Shown piece after piece: positions 1-6,756 of a stretch of 11,793 bases of DNA (positions within the stretch are counted from its first letter, which is position 1; each line of letters starts with the position of its first letter). The stretch comes from an uncultured bacterium. GTDB lineage: Bacteria > Bacillota > Clostridia > Christensenellales > QALW01. The stretch is taken from positions 1 to 11,793 of the forward strand of contig CAJMLN010000052.1 of the NCBI GenBank assembly GCA_905214315.1. Direction: 5' to 3'. The position numbers and the translations under genes were made by a program. The notes beneath the pieces were generated by a model that saw only the letters and a program-made list of their open reading frames with translations, made no database searches and had not been told where the DNA came from.

Positions 1-159
1 TATTCTTGATCTGAAAATATAAAATATTCTATTGATTATTTATATTACAGCCAAAATCGAAAAATAAAAGAGATCAATTATGATCAAAACGGAAAAATCA
101 CTGCTTTTGCTGAATATATATACGAAGATGTATTAACAAAAAATTATATAGATAAAGAT

Positions 160-861
160 ATGCTTTCAGGCGATCAATATTCAATTTATATATATGATGA
201 AAAGGGAAATTTGATTTCTTTTAGTGAATATGCGAATGGCGTTGCAAGAAAGACAGAGTATAAATATAATTCACAAAATAAGTGTACTGGATTTGTTCGT
301 TTTTCTGAAGATACAATAGAGCGCACAGAATATCGGTATGATGAAAATGGAAATTGTATCTTAAACGCAGTTTATGAAGAAAATGATATTAGGGAACGCA
401 GCGAATATCAATATGATGAAAAGGGTAATTGTATTTTAAGCATATGTTATGATGCTTTGGCAAATCAAACTACAAAAGAAATTAACAGTTACACGTCTGA
501 GGGGAAGATAGCAGAGAGCCGCTATTTTGAAGGAGAAGACCTATGTGGATATGTGCAATATTTATATACGGAAAAGGTGCAAACGGTTATACGGTATAAT
601 AAAAATGGTGAGATAAGCGCTAAAGAGGTCTATGAGTACGACGATATGGGGCGGGAAATAAAATTTAGTTTTTATGGTTATGAGGGGGACGCTTTGATAT
701 GGTGGCGCGAGACAAATTATTATCCCGACGGTCAATTTGCCAAAAGTATTGGATATTATGAAAACGGTCAGGAGCGTTCTCATCATTACCGTGACAGTTT
801 AGGCAATACCGTTTCTTCCTCTTCGGGGCCGAACGATCCTTTTGTTACCAATATCGGTTAA
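160..861 (+). CDS. YD/RHS-like tandem-repeat protein, probably a 5'-truncated remnant
   Basis: Function not recognised. The 233-residue product is almost wholly built of imperfect 24-25-residue repeats. The core is Y-x-Y-D-x-x-G-N, followed by a short hydrophobic strand and a second Y/F, for example EYRYDENGNCIL and EYQYDEKGNCIL. This resembles YD/RHS repeats or the MORN-like repeats of YwqK-type proteins, which form beta-rich surfaces. No signal peptide, membrane segment, toxin domain or enzyme motif is visible. The ATG at 160 has no Shine-Dalgarno sequence. The same repeat pattern continues in frame upstream from about 28 (KIKEINYDQNGKITAFAEY) until a TGA at 7-9, with no ATG or GTG between. 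The ATG is therefore probably an internal methionine, and the gene may be broken or shifted in frame near the window edge. It is clearly more AT-rich than its rpsO neighbour, which suggests acquired DNA. The reading frame is firm; that it makes an intact protein is doubtful. Confidence 0.6.
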   Translation: MLSGDQYSIYIYDEKGNLISFSEYANGVARKTEYKYNSQNKCTGFVRFSEDTIERTEYRYDENGNCILNAVYEENDIRERSEYQYDEKGNCILSICYDALANQTTKEINSYTSEGKIAESRYFEGEDLCGYVQYLYTEKVQTVIRYNKNGEISAKEVYEYDDMGREIKFSFYGYEGDALIWWRETNYYPDGQFAKSIGYYENGQERSHHYRDSLGNTVSSSSGPNDPFVTNIG

Positions 862-868
862 AAAACAG

Positions 869-897
869 TTTACAATCTCCGGTACGTGTGCTATAAT
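869..897 (+). promoter_or_regulatory. Sigma-A promoter of rpsO
   Basis: The -35 box TTTACA (869-874) and the perfect -10 box TATAAT (892-897) are separated by 17 bases. A TGC just before the -10 box gives an extended -10. Transcription should start near 904, leaving a leader of about 96 bases before rpsO. The promoter begins only 7 bases after the stop of the upstream repeat gene, with no terminator between them. Confidence 0.85.
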
Positions 898-903
898 TCT
901 TAC

Positions 904-999
904 TATGTGTAGAACTTTGTTCTCGGTTTGCCCGAAACTCCGGCGGCTTACTGTGAGCAACAGCGATTTTGCATAAATAAATATAGGAGGAAATCAGGA
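904..999 (+). promoter_or_regulatory. Structured rpsO leader, candidate S15 autoregulatory region
   Basis: The roughly 96-base untranslated leader can fold into three small hairpins. They are AGAAC/GTTCT with a TTT loop (911-923), GTTT/AAAC (926-938), and GCTTA/TGAGC with a CTG loop and one G-U pair (946-958). They are followed by an unstructured A-rich stretch and the ribosome binding site AGGAGG (985-990). In several bacteria S15 represses its own mRNA by binding leader structures that mimic its 16S rRNA site. The hairpins are visible; the S15 role is inference, and the stems are short. Confidence 0.35.
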
Positions 1000-1263
1000 A
1001 TGGACAAGGCTATTAAGTCAGAGGTCATTGCCGCCAACAAGCTGCATGATACGGATACCGGCTCTCCTGAGGTGCAGATTGCGCTGTTAACTGAGCGCAT
1101 CAACCATCTGAACGAGCATCTTCAGTCTCATAAGAAGGATCATCACAGCCGCCGTGGATTGTTGACGATGGTTGGTCAGCGCCGCGGTCTGCTCAATTAT
1201 CTGAAGGAAAAAGATATTGAGAGATACAGAGCAATTGTGAAAAAGCTTGGTTTAAGAAAGTAA
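1000..1263 (+). CDS. rpsO: 30S ribosomal protein S15
   Basis: This is the 87-residue S15 of the small ribosomal subunit, close to the usual 88-89. It binds 16S rRNA at the helix 20/21/22 junction and supports platform assembly. Family hallmarks are the stretch DTGSPEVQIALLTERI (residues 19-34), the HLxxHxxDHHSRRGL motif (about 39-54, with rRNA-contacting His, Asp, Ser and Arg), and the C-terminal helix ending in GLRK. The ATG at 1000 is chosen because AGGAGG (985-990) sits 9 bases upstream. An in-frame TTG at 928 would add 24 residues foreign to the family and lies inside the leader. rpsO followed by pnp is one of the most conserved gene pairs in bacteria. It has its own strong promoter and terminator. 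Confidence 0.97.
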   Translation: MDKAIKSEVIAANKLHDTDTGSPEVQIALLTERINHLNEHLQSHKKDHHSRRGLLTMVGQRRGLLNYLKEKDIERYRAIVKKLGLRK

Positions 1264-1267
1264 CGGC

Positions 1268-1300
1268 AAAAAGCGGATATTTTCATATCCGCTTTTTCTC
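1268..1300 (+). terminator. Intrinsic terminator after rpsO
   Basis: A perfect 13-base-pair stem (1268-1280 with 1285-1297) has the tetraloop TTTC, and its 3' arm ends in a T-run. It lies 4 bases after the rpsO stop codon. pnp starts only about 65 bases further on without an obvious promoter, so termination here is probably partial. Confidence 0.88.
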
Positions 1301-1313
1301 AATTTGTAAATTC

Positions 1314-1336
1314 AGCGCGTATGCGCTTTTGTGTTT
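1314..1336 (+). terminator. Second hairpin with T-rich tail, upstream of pnp
   Basis: AGCGC (1314-1318) pairs with GCGCT (1323-1327) around a GTAT loop, followed by TTTGTGTTT. It could be a backup terminator, or a structure in the pnp 5' untranslated region. In E. coli a hairpin between rpsO and pnp is the RNase III cleavage site used for PNPase autoregulation, but that element is larger. The short stem makes either role tentative. Confidence 0.4.
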
Positions 1337-1363
1337 GATTATTTTATTTGAAGGAGTATAGAT

Positions 1364-3484
1364 ATGGATTTTAAGCAGTACAAAACGACATATGCCGGCA
1401 GGGAACTGACGATTGAAACCGGCAAATACTGCGGACAGACAAACGGTTCGTGTGTAGTGCGTTGCGGCGATACGGTGGTAATGGTATCGGCAACGATGTC
1501 AAAGCAGCCCAGGGAGGGAATGGATTTTTTCCCCTTGAGCGTGGAGTTTGAAGAAAAACAATATGCCGCGGGCAAAATACCCGGCGGATATATTCGGCGC
1601 GAGGGAAGAGCCAGCGAAAAGGCAATTCTGACCTCACGCCTAATTGACCGGCCGATCCGGCCGCTGTTCCCTAAGGGACTTTTTAATGATGTGCAGATCG
1701 TTGCTACCTGTCTTTCGATTGATCTGGATAATATGCCCGATGTTTTGGCGATGATCGGTTCTTCCTTTGCCCTTACGATTTCGGATATTCCCTTTGCCGG
1801 TCCTACGGGTTCGGTTACCGTCGGCTTGATTGACGGGGAGTATATCCTGAACCCCAATGCCGAGCAGCGCAAGGTATCCCGGCTGCACCTGACGGTTTCC
1901 GGTACAAAGGACGCGGTTATGATGGTAGAGGCCGGCGCAAAAGAGGTTTCTGAGGCGGAGATGCTCGAAGGCATTATGGTTGCCCATGAGGAGATTAAAA
2001 AGCTGGTAGCCTGGCAGGAGGAGATTCAGAAGGAAATCGGCAAGGACAAGCTTGAAATGGAACTGTACCATGTGCCGGAAGAGATTGACAGCGCTGTAAG
2101 AGAATATGCTTACGATAAAATCGTTTGGGTGATGGATACGTTTGACCGCAAGGAGCGCGAAGTGCGCGAGGAGCAGGCAGAGGAAGAGGTGCAGGAGCAT
2201 TTTGCCGAGATCTTCCCGGATTCCAAGCGATATATTTCCGACGCGCTGTATTATATCAAAAAAGAGGTTATGCGCAATAAAATTCTGGACCAGGGCGTTC
2301 GTCCCGACGGACGTACGGTAGACGAGGTGCGGCCTATTTGGTGCGAGGCGGGGATTCTTCCGCGTACGCATGGTTCGGCTGTGTTTACCCGCGGCCAGTC
2401 CCAGGCGATGACGATTACCACTTTGGGACCTTTAAGTGATACGCAGGAGTTGGACGGCATTGACGGCGAAACTGGCAAGCGGTATATGCACCAGTATAAT
2501 ATGCCCGGCTATGCCACCGGTGAGCCCCGCCCGATGAGAGCTCCCGGCCGCCGCGAAATCGGCCACGGCGCGCTGGCAGAACGCGCGCTGGAGCCGGTTG
2601 TGCCCTCGGAGGAGGAATTTCCCTATGCAATTCGTGTGGTATCTGAAATTGTATCCTCCAACGGTTCCACGTCTATGGCCAGTGTTTGCGGCTCCACGCT
2701 TTCTTTGATGGATGCGGGCGTGCCGATTAAAGCACCGGTAGCCGGCGCGGCCATGGGCCTGATTAAGGACAGCCGTGAGGGTTCGGATAAAGTGGCGGTG
2801 CTGACGGATATTCAGGGCCTGGAAGACTTTTTGGGCGATATGGATTTTAAAGTCGCTGGTACCAAGGACGGTATTACGGCTATTCAGATGGATATTAAAA
2901 TCAAAGGCATTGACCGGAATATTCTGGAGCAGGCCCTGGCAAAGGCACATGCCGCCAGAATGCATATTATGGGTAAGATGATGGAAACGCTGGACAGTCC
3001 CCGTGCGGAGCTTTCGCCCTATGCGCCCAAAACGCTTACCTTTAAGATTGATGTGGACAAGATCCGTGAGGTTATCGGTACCGGCGGTAAGGTTATTAAC
3101 GGTATTATTGCCGAAACCGGCGTAAAGATTGATATCGATGACGACGGAACGGTTGTAATCTATGCAGTGGATCAGGCTTCGGGCGATGCCGCCAAGAAGA
3201 TGATCGACAATATCGTAAAGGAAATTGAAGTCGGAGAGACGTATTTCGGCACGGTTATGCGGATTATGGATTTCGGCGCTTTTGTAGAACTGCTTCCGGG
3301 CAAGGAGGGCCTTGTGCGCATCGGCGAGCTGGATAACAAGTTCGTGAAAAAAGTAACCGATGTGGTTGATGTAGGCGACAAAATCATGGTGCGCGTGATT
3401 GAGATTGACGATAAGGGAAGAATCAATCTTTCCCGCAAAGCGCTTCTGCCCAAAGAGGAAAAAGAAGAAAAAGAGGAACAGTAA
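1364..3484 (+). CDS. pnp: Polyribonucleotide nucleotidyltransferase (PNPase)
   Basis: This cytoplasmic 3'-to-5' exoribonuclease degrades RNA by phosphorolysis to nucleoside diphosphates and acts as a trimer in mRNA turnover. At 706 residues it has the full architecture. The first RNase PH domain carries RLIDRPIRPLFPKG (92-105). An all-helical linker (about 145-240) follows. The second, catalytic RNase PH domain starts near RPDGR (313-317) and contains GDMDFKVAGT, with Asp492 matching a catalytic Asp of the E. coli enzyme. Next are a KH domain with the GTGG loop (572-575) and an S1 domain (about 624-693, GTVMRIMDFGAFVE). The S1 loop reads GLVRIGEL where GLVHISEL is commoner. The tail is short and Lys/Glu-rich. 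AAGGAG (1351-1356) lies 7 bases before the ATG. It is likely transcribed partly by read-through from rpsO. Confidence 0.97.
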   Translation: MDFKQYKTTYAGRELTIETGKYCGQTNGSCVVRCGDTVVMVSATMSKQPREGMDFFPLSVEFEEKQYAAGKIPGGYIRREGRASEKAILTSRLIDRPIRPLFPKGLFNDVQIVATCLSIDLDNMPDVLAMIGSSFALTISDIPFAGPTGSVTVGLIDGEYILNPNAEQRKVSRLHLTVSGTKDAVMMVEAGAKEVSEAEMLEGIMVAHEEIKKLVAWQEEIQKEIGKDKLEMELYHVPEEIDSAVREYAYDKIVWVMDTFDRKEREVREEQAEEEVQEHFAEIFPDSKRYISDALYYIKKEVMRNKILDQGVRPDGRTVDEVRPIWCEAGILPRTHGSAVFTRGQSQAMTITTLGPLSDTQELDGIDGETGKRYMHQYNMPGYATGEPRPMRAPGRREIGHGALAERALEPVVPSEEEFPYAIRVVSEIVSSNGSTSMASVCGSTLSLMDAGVPIKAPVAGAAMGLIKDSREGSDKVAVLTDIQGLEDFLGDMDFKVAGTKDGITAIQMDIKIKGIDRNILEQALAKAHAARMHIMGKMMETLDSPRAELSPYAPKTLTFKIDVDKIREVIGTGGKVINGIIAETGVKIDIDDDGTVVIYAVDQASGDAAKKMIDNIVKEIEVGETYFGTVMRIMDFGAFVELLPGKEGLVRIGELDNKFVKKVTDVVDVGDKIMVRVIEIDDKGRINLSRKALLPKEEKEEKEEQ

Positions 3485-3489
3485 AAATT

Positions 3490-3517
3490 AAACTCGCCTT
3501 TTATGGCGAGTTTTTTT
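3490..3517 (+). terminator. Intrinsic terminator after pnp
   Basis: The 9-base-pair stem AAACTCGCC/GGCGAGTTT (3490-3498 with 3505-3513) has the loop TTTTAT and runs into seven T residues (3511-3517). It starts 6 bases after the pnp stop, so it closes the rpsO-pnp unit. Confidence 0.9.
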
Positions 3518-3596
3518 CAAAGGATTTTATTCTACAATATTTGGAAATAAAGTTGTTCACCGTTTTTCAGGAGAAAGAAAAAGGAAAAAAGAACAG

Positions 3597-3615
3597 CGAA
3601 AAAATCTATTTTTCG
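3597..3615. repeat. Small AT-rich inverted repeat
   Basis: CGAAAAA (3597-3603) is the reverse complement of TTTTTCG (3609-3615), with a 5-base loop. It lies just upstream of the oxidoreductase promoter. It may be an upstream A/T element or an accessory operator; by itself it is weak. Confidence 0.3.
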
Positions 3616-3622
3616 GCGATGG

Positions 3623-3654
3623 AGCAGAGGAATTATACTTGACTTTCCTCTGCT
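3623..3654. promoter_or_regulatory. Inverted repeat enclosing the -35 box: candidate operator
   Basis: AGCAGAGGAA (3623-3632) and TTCCTCTGCT (3645-3654) are perfect 10-base inverted arms separated by 12 bases. Their centres are 22 bases apart, about two helical turns. The loop holds the -35 box TTGACT, so a dimeric repressor bound here would block RNA polymerase. Because GTTTTT follows the right arm, the same sequence could also act as a terminator for read-through from pnp. The symmetry is direct observation; the operator role is inference and no regulator gene is in the window. Confidence 0.6.
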
Positions 3655-3667
3655 GTTTTTCTATAAT
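3639..3667 (+). promoter_or_regulatory. Sigma-A promoter of the FAD oxidoreductase gene
   Basis: The -35 box TTGACT (3639-3644) and perfect -10 box TATAAT (3662-3667) are 17 bases apart. The expected start is near 3674, giving a leader of about 37 bases to the ATG at 3711. The -35 box lies between the arms of the 3623-3654 inverted repeat. Confidence 0.85.
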
Positions 3668-3710
3668 AAAAGCGTTGATGCTATGGTATAAAAATTGGAA
3701 GTGAATAGAT

Positions 3711-6452
3711 ATGGAAGCAATTTTTATAGATGCAAGAGATTTTGAACAGCTGGGCGGCTGGAAGAGGGAATATCAGTTTATAACGACGATGGGCATGCCC
3801 TATCTGCTGGCTGCGGGTATCGGTACCCCGGTGGAGGCGGCTGAAATAAAAATGCAGGTATCCGGGGCCGGGAAATACCGGGCTTGGGTCAGAACGCGCG
3901 ATTGGCTGCCGGAATATTCGCCGGGAGGCTTTCATTTGGAAATCGGTGAAATGAAGAGCATGGCTTTGGGGCAAAACAAGTGTGAGGAATGGGCGTGGCA
4001 GGCTGCCGGGGACTGGGAGCTGCCCGAAGGAGAGAATACCGTTCGGCTGGTGGATGATACCGGCTATTACGGCCGGGTGGCCGCATTGTTTTTTACTGCG
4101 GATTTAGATTTTGTTCCCCCGACGGAGACAGAGCAGATTCGTCTTTTAAAGCAGCGGGTTACAGGTGTTTCGACCGAGCCCGAGGAGGCCGGCGTATACG
4201 ACGTGATTATAGCCGGTGCAGGCGTGGCCGGGTGTCTGGCGGCCATTGCTGCGGCCCGGCAGGGCGTCAGGGTGCTGCTGCTGGATGACCGCGAGGCGCC
4301 CGGCGGCAATGCGCTTCTCGGCGTGCCGGTAAACGGCGCTACGTTCCAGGCTAATATTCGCGAGACGGGTCTGGTGGAGGAACTGGCCAGAAACAGTGCC
4401 TACTACGGCCTTTCCAACAGTAAAACATTTCTGAAGATGTTTGAGAAAGAGCCTAATCTGACGTATCGTCCCTATTCGGTTGTCTGCGATGCTCTGATGA
4501 AGGATCAACAGACGATAGAGGGCGTCAAGGTGCTGGATGCGCTTACCGGCCGGCAGTTCTATTTTCATGCAGCGATGTTTTTGGATTGCTCGGGGGATAG
4601 CTGGCTGGCGTATTTTGCAGGGGCGCAGATGCGCCGCGGCCGTGAGGCGAGGGCGGAATTTCATGAAGAATTTGCGCCGCCGGAGGCCGATGGGAATCTG
4701 ATGAGCGGGGTAAATTTCGGCGAAGCGTTTTTGTACCGTGCCGCGGATACCGGAAAGCCCGCGCCCTATACGCCGCCGGAGTGGGCATATCGTTTCCCTA
4801 CGGAGGAAGCCTATTCCCGCCCCGTTGCCAGCAGCCGTGATTATGATTTTACCGGGGGCACCTGGTTCCATGAGCATCACGGCGATATTGATGAGTTCAC
4901 CCACCCCGAAAAGGCCAGAGACGAAATTATCCGCATTGTATTGGGCGTTTGGGATTACATAAAAAATGTTTGGTGGTTGAAGGAGAGGGCGGAAAATTAC
5001 AGCTTGAAAATCGTTTCCACCACTCTTGCCAAGCGAGAGAGCAACCGCATTATGGGTGATTATATTCTGACGCAGAATGATGTGGAGCAGGCAAAGGATT
5101 TTGAGGATAAAATTGCCTACGGCGGCTGGCCGATTGACGTCCATAACCATGCCGGTATATTTGGCAAGGAAAGCCCGTATGAGGTTTCCCGCTGTATTGA
5201 TACCTATCCTATTCCGTACCGTTGCATTTATTCTAAAAACATCAGCAATTTGATGTTTGCGGGCCGGAATATCAGCGTTACACATATCGCGCACGGAACC
5301 ATTCGGGTGCAGGGGACGCTTGCCGTTTTAGGCGAAGCGGCCGGAACTGCCGCCGCGCTGTGCGTGCAGCAGGCGCTCACGCCGCGGCAGCTGGGGCAGC
5401 GGGCCATCGGACAGCTGCAGCAATTGCTGAATAAGCATGATCTGTATATTCCGGGCATAATCAATCAGGATGCGCTGGATTTGGCGCGCAGAGCGAATTT
5501 TTGTGCATCCAGCGTGAATTCCTGCTGGGAATTCGGTAAACGGGATGTTGCGTTGAACGAGGTGATAGAGGAAACGGCGCCGCGTTTGCTGTGTATTGAG
5601 CGGGGACTGTATGAAAAACCGGATTGTATTTGGATTGCGGTTTCCGGTTATCAGCCTAAAACAGAGTATACGCTGACATTTGCGTTAAAGGGCTCGGATA
5701 CGGCAGAACCGGTTGATCTGATTGATTTTGGTCAAATTACGCAGCAGGTAGTATTTGGTGAAATATTCCCGTTCCCCGGGGGCGTCAATCAATATAATGA
5801 ATCCCCGTTCGGCGCGGTTAAATGGATCAGGCTTGATTTAAAAAACTGTGGAAACAGGCGTTATCTGTGGCTTGAACTGCCGGCGGCTGAAAAATTGTTC
5901 TGGGCCTATATGCCGGCGGATCCTTACGGGCGCTTTGCCACCTACCGCACCCACAACGGGCAGATGCAAAAGGAAGAAGCACGCTGTCAGGCCTTCTATC
6001 TGCAGCCTTCGCTTACAACGCAGGGCACAGAGGCGCTGAAACAGCGCTATGCACCGCAGCAGGTAGTCAGTGGTGTAAATCGTATTGTGGGAGAAAACCC
6101 CAACATGTGGGCGTCGGATATGAACCTTGCGCTTCCGCAATGGCTGGAAGCTCGGCTGGAGACGCCGGAGACAGTTAATTGCGTTTATTTGGCGTTTGAT
6201 ACCAATTTAGATATGAATAACAGCACTTCATATGACAAACGTCCTTTTCCGTGCGTCAGTGATTATGAGATTGCCGTGTTGGAGGGGAAAGTGTGGAAGA
6301 CGGTTGCCTGTGTTCAGGATAATTTCCAGCGCAGAAGGATTCATTCCTTTGCGCCGGTTCAGGCAAGCAGAATCCGGGTTACGGTAAAGAAAACCCATGG
6401 GGATAAGGCCGCAAGGATTTTTGAAATACGGATTTATAATGAGAGAAAGTAA
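3711..6452 (+). CDS. FAD-dependent oxidoreductase with flanking beta-sandwich-like domains
   Basis: This 913-residue flavoenzyme resembles the FAD-dependent oxidoreductase family Pfam PF12831; the substrate is unknown. Residues 1-135 look like a beta-rich carbohydrate-binding-type domain. From 163 comes the Rossmann start YDVIIAGAGVAG, with the dinucleotide-binding GAGVAG at 169-174 and a strand-2 acidic end LLLDDR. The middle has the family's LDCSGDSWLAYFAGA stretch. MFAGRNISVTHIAHG (from 515) and RVQGTLAVLGEAAGTAAAL complete the FAD site. The C-terminus (about 778-912) reads like a discoidin/F5-8 type C galactose-binding fold. No signal peptide is seen, so it is probably cytoplasmic. GGAAGTGA precedes the ATG by 6 bases. 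It is a single-gene unit with its own promoter and terminator. Related enzymes occur in carbohydrate-utilisation settings, so a sugar or glycoside substrate is plausible but inferred; no transporter or glycosidase is adjacent. Confidence 0.85.
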   Translation: MEAIFIDARDFEQLGGWKREYQFITTMGMPYLLAAGIGTPVEAAEIKMQVSGAGKYRAWVRTRDWLPEYSPGGFHLEIGEMKSMALGQNKCEEWAWQAAGDWELPEGENTVRLVDDTGYYGRVAALFFTADLDFVPPTETEQIRLLKQRVTGVSTEPEEAGVYDVIIAGAGVAGCLAAIAAARQGVRVLLLDDREAPGGNALLGVPVNGATFQANIRETGLVEELARNSAYYGLSNSKTFLKMFEKEPNLTYRPYSVVCDALMKDQQTIEGVKVLDALTGRQFYFHAAMFLDCSGDSWLAYFAGAQMRRGREARAEFHEEFAPPEADGNLMSGVNFGEAFLYRAADTGKPAPYTPPEWAYRFPTEEAYSRPVASSRDYDFTGGTWFHEHHGDIDEFTHPEKARDEIIRIVLGVWDYIKNVWWLKERAENYSLKIVSTTLAKRESNRIMGDYILTQNDVEQAKDFEDKIAYGGWPIDVHNHAGIFGKESPYEVSRCIDTYPIPYRCIYSKNISNLMFAGRNISVTHIAHGTIRVQGTLAVLGEAAGTAAALCVQQALTPRQLGQRAIGQLQQLLNKHDLYIPGIINQDALDLARRANFCASSVNSCWEFGKRDVALNEVIEETAPRLLCIERGLYEKPDCIWIAVSGYQPKTEYTLTFALKGSDTAEPVDLIDFGQITQQVVFGEIFPFPGGVNQYNESPFGAVKWIRLDLKNCGNRRYLWLELPAAEKLFWAYMPADPYGRFATYRTHNGQMQKEEARCQAFYLQPSLTTQGTEALKQRYAPQQVVSGVNRIVGENPNMWASDMNLALPQWLEARLETPETVNCVYLAFDTNLDMNNSTSYDKRPFPCVSDYEIAVLEGKVWKTVACVQDNFQRRRIHSFAPVQASRIRVTVKKTHGDKAARIFEIRIYNERK

Positions 6453-6460
6453 AAAGATAG

Positions 6461-6493
6461 AACAGGATGCGTTCAAGCATCCTGTTTTGTTTT
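6461..6493 (+). terminator. Intrinsic terminator after the FAD oxidoreductase gene
   Basis: The perfect 10-base-pair stem AACAGGATGC/GCATCCTGTT (6461-6470 with 6477-6486) has the loop GTTCAA and is followed by TTTTGTTTT. It begins 8 bases after the stop codon. Confidence 0.9.
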
Positions 6494-6756
6494 ATAAAAT
6501 TTATTTTTTATAAATAAATCAGGTTTTTTAAAGACGCGTCAATGATCTTTGAACTTTGCTTGATAAAAGAAAGCTTTAGGACTTTTTTGTAAGAATTTTT
6601 CAAAAATGAAAATCAACAATATTATGCCTTTATACAGGCAGCTATCTATTCAGAGTCCGTTTAAAAATGGTTTGAGTGCTTTTTTATTTACATTCTATAG
6701 ATAATAGGTATGCAATTTCAGGTGCATATCTGTTTTGCGGTATGACTTCTATCTTT
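6494..6756. other. AT-rich intergenic stretch without a recognised gene
   Basis: The space between the oxidoreductase terminator and the convergent rarA stop holds no credible reading frame. Two weak inverted repeats are present: TGCCT/AGGCA (6625-6640, loop TTATAC) and TATGCA/TGCATA (6709-6728, 8-base loop). The second lies about 30 bases past the rarA stop in the leftward direction but lacks a T-tract, so it is a poor terminator candidate. No convincing promoter or small RNA was found. Confidence 0.5.

Noticed and set aside
160..861. Periodic repeats at the left end as a CRISPR or DNA-level tandem repeat
   Set aside because: The periodicity is at protein level and the DNA copies are diverged, with no identical repeats or unique spacers.
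928..999. In-frame TTG that would extend S15 by 24 residues
   Set aside because: The extra residues do not belong to S15 and lie in the leader, and AGGAGG at 985-990 fits the ATG at 1000.
1339..2371. Long antisense open frames opposite pnp
   Set aside because: They are complementary-strand shadows of a highly conserved gene, without plausible start signals or recognisable motifs.
2820..2845. Leu at PNPase position 486, where E. coli PNPase has a catalytic Asp
   Set aside because: From memory, Gram-positive PNPases also have a hydrophobic residue there (DIQGxED-type sequence), and Asp492 is kept, so this is probably not a defect.
4146..5294. 382-codon open frame antisense to the FAD oxidoreductase gene
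   Set aside because: It shows no domain pattern, is rich in Arg, Ile and His as expected of a shadow frame, and the opposite strand has a clear conserved flavoenzyme.
6709..6728. TATGCA/TGCATA inverted repeat as a rarA terminator
   Set aside because: The stem is only 6 base pairs with an 8-base loop and no T-tract on the leftward transcript.
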